DNA from: Bacteroidales bacterium
GTDB lineage: Bacteria > Bacteroidota > Bacteroidia > Bacteroidales > PUMT01
DNA length: 7,068 bases
NCBI GenBank assembly: GCA_007119075.1
Contig: SKQJ01000200.1
Coordinates: 1 to 7,068 of the forward strand
Direction of reading: 5' to 3'
In this document: in pieces, positions 5,770-7,068 of the stretch
Numbering within the stretch: position 1 is the first letter of the stretch
Layout: each line of letters opens with the position of its first letter
The notes under the pieces: generated by a model
Told to the model about the DNA's origin: nothing
The model's database searches: none
What the model saw: the letters and a program-made list of their open reading frames with translations, nothing else
Program-made: the position numbers and the translations under genes

Positions 5770-7068
5770 TCACTCCTCAATTTCCCTGTGGTAATCCTGC
5801 AGTGATTTCACCTTGTATTTGCCGTTGAGCCGTTCCTTTATTCCCTGGGTGGCGGCAAAAGCGGCCGCGGTGGTTGTGATGTAGGGAATGTAGTGCTTAA
5901 TGGCCGTTTTGCGGATATATGAATCATCGTATTCGCTCAGCTTGCCCGCAGGAGTATTGATGAGCAGGTCAATATGTCCGTTAACTATGGCATCGATAAT
6001 ATTCGGACGGTGCTCGTGGAGTTTATTGATAAAAAGGGCCTGGATCCCGTTGGCTTCGAGGAAATCTTTCGTGCCGCCCGTTGCCATGATCCTGAATCCC
6101 ATATCCTTGAAATTGTGAGCAGTTTTGAGGATCTTATCCTTATCGCGGTCGGCAATGGTTATGAGCACCGTTCCCGATATCGGCAGCGGTATTTTTGTGG
6201 CTTCCTGTGATTTGAAGAATGCCAGGCCGAATGAATTGGCCATGCCCATAACTTCACCGGTAGACCGCATTTCGGGACCAAGCACCGGATCCACATCAGG
6301 GAACATATTGAAGGGGAATACCGCTTCTTTTACCCCAAAATGATTGATCTTCCGGCGCTTCAGGTCAAAATCGCCCAGTTTTTTCCCCAGCACAATCTCC
6401 GTGGCTATTTTTGCCATCTGGATGTTGCAGACCTTTGACACAAGCGGAACAGTTCGGGAAGCGCGGGGATTCGCCTCGAGGATATACACCACATCATTAT
6501 AAATGGCATACTGGATGTTCATCAAGCCGACGACCTTCATCTCAATAGCAATTCGCCGGGTATAATCCTCAATTGTACGGATCGCTTCTTCAGGTATGAT
6601 TACCGGCGGGATCACACATGCTGAATCGCCGGAATGAATACCGGCATATTCGATATGCTGCATGACCGCAGGTACGAAGGCATCGGTGCCGTCGGCAATG
6701 GCATCGGCCTCGGCCTCTATGGCGTCTTCGAGAAACATATCGATCAGCAAGGGGCGATCGGGGGTAACATCAACGGCGGCGGTGACATATTGCCGCAGCA
6801 TTTCCTCATCCAGCACTACTTTCATTCCACGCCCGCCCAATACATAGGAGGGGCGCACCATCAGCGGATAGCCAATGCTGTTGGCTATCTCAACGGCTTC
6901 TTCCAGAGTGCTGGCCATGCCCGATGGTGGCTGGGGGATATTAAGTTTTTCCATTATCTTCCGGAAACGGTCACGGTCCTCTGCAAGGTCAATGGTTTCG
7001 GGACTGGTTCCTATTATATTCACACCGTTGGCTTCGAGTTCCCTGGCAATGTTTAACGGCGTTTGTCC
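5770..7068 (-). CDS. carB: Carbamoyl-phosphate synthase large subunit, C-terminal 40% (gene continues off the right edge)
   Basis: Visible are 432 residues of a protein normally about 1,070 long; the frame is open to base 7068, so the GTG at 7023 is not a start. The visible part begins GQTPLNIARELEANG, then IGTSPETIDLAEDRDRF, the classic opening of the second ATP-grasp half, which phosphorylates carbamate to carbamoyl phosphate. ATP-grasp motifs (numbered from the edge) are MVRPSYVLGGRGM (70-82), LIDMFLEDAIEAEADAI (93-109), EYAGIHSGDSACVIPP (140-155) and ILEANPRASRTVP (196-208), whose Glu and Asn bind the metal. From about 298 comes the MGS-like allosteric domain with ATGGT (329-333), INTPAG (370-375) and YITTTAAAFAA (396-406); in E. 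coli this domain binds UMP and ornithine. The enzyme works with the small subunit CarA to supply pyrimidine and arginine synthesis in the cytoplasm. It converges on the CsgG-like gene. The sequence looks intact and functional. Confidence 0.98.
   Translation of the reverse strand, partial: GQTPLNIARELEANGVNIIGTSPETIDLAEDRDRFRKIMEKLNIPQPPSGMASTLEEAVEIANSIGYPLMVRPSYVLGGRGMKVVLDEEMLRQYVTAAVDVTPDRPLLIDMFLEDAIEAEADAIADGTDAFVPAVMQHIEYAGIHSGDSACVIPPVIIPEEAIRTIEDYTRRIAIEMKVVGLMNIQYAIYNDVVYILEANPRASRTVPLVSKVCNIQMAKIATEIVLGKKLGDFDLKRRKINHFGVKEAVFPFNMFPDVDPVLGPEMRSTGEVMGMANSFGLAFFKSQEATKIPLPISGTVLITIADRDKDKILKTAHNFKDMGFRIMATGGTKDFLEANGIQALFINKLHEHRPNIIDAIVNGHIDLLINTPAGKLSEYDDSYIRKTAIKHYIPYITTTAAAFAATQGIKERLNGKYKVKSLQDYHREIEE

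Noticed and set aside
6634..7056. Open frame of 140 codons on the + strand opposite carB
   Set aside because: It is antisense to highly conserved carB sequence, with no family features.

Overview
The window looks like chromosomal DNA from a member of the Bacteroidota (a Bacteroidales or Marinilabiliales-like lineage is a guess). The signs are a FISUMP-type secreted domain, a small outer-membrane barrel typical of the phylum, weak or absent Shine-Dalgarno sequences, and two sites that closely match the Bacteroidota housekeeping promoter (TTTG, 19 bases, TAnnTTTG).

There are seven genes in convergent and divergent arrangement. From the left: the 3' end of a FISUMP-domain gene (+) runs into a secreted parallel beta-helix protein gene (-). 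An AT-rich regulatory gap of about 280 bases separates the latter from a divergent FkbM-family methyltransferase (+). The methyltransferase converges on a secreted protein of unknown function (-). After a second AT-rich gap (3969-4230) comes a probable two-gene operon (+): an 8-strand-type outer-membrane barrel protein followed by a CsgG-family protein with an extra C-terminal domain. This operon converges on the 3' 40% of carB (-), the carbamoyl-phosphate synthase large subunit, which runs off the right edge.

Most of the products are predicted to be exported (FISUMP, beta-helix, unknown secreted protein, barrel, CsgG-like), so the segment is mostly cell-envelope and surface functions beside one pyrimidine/arginine biosynthesis gene. 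The best candidate for something not yet described is the barrel plus CsgG-like pair: no curli subunit or csgE/csgF gene is visible, the pore-constriction segment is short, and a FlgT-C-like domain is appended. The second is the regulatory region between the beta-helix and methyltransferase genes, where two predicted promoters face each other with overlapping transcript starts and a tandem 10-bp repeat lies over one of them. No rRNA, tRNA, CRISPR array, insertion sequence or transposase was seen.
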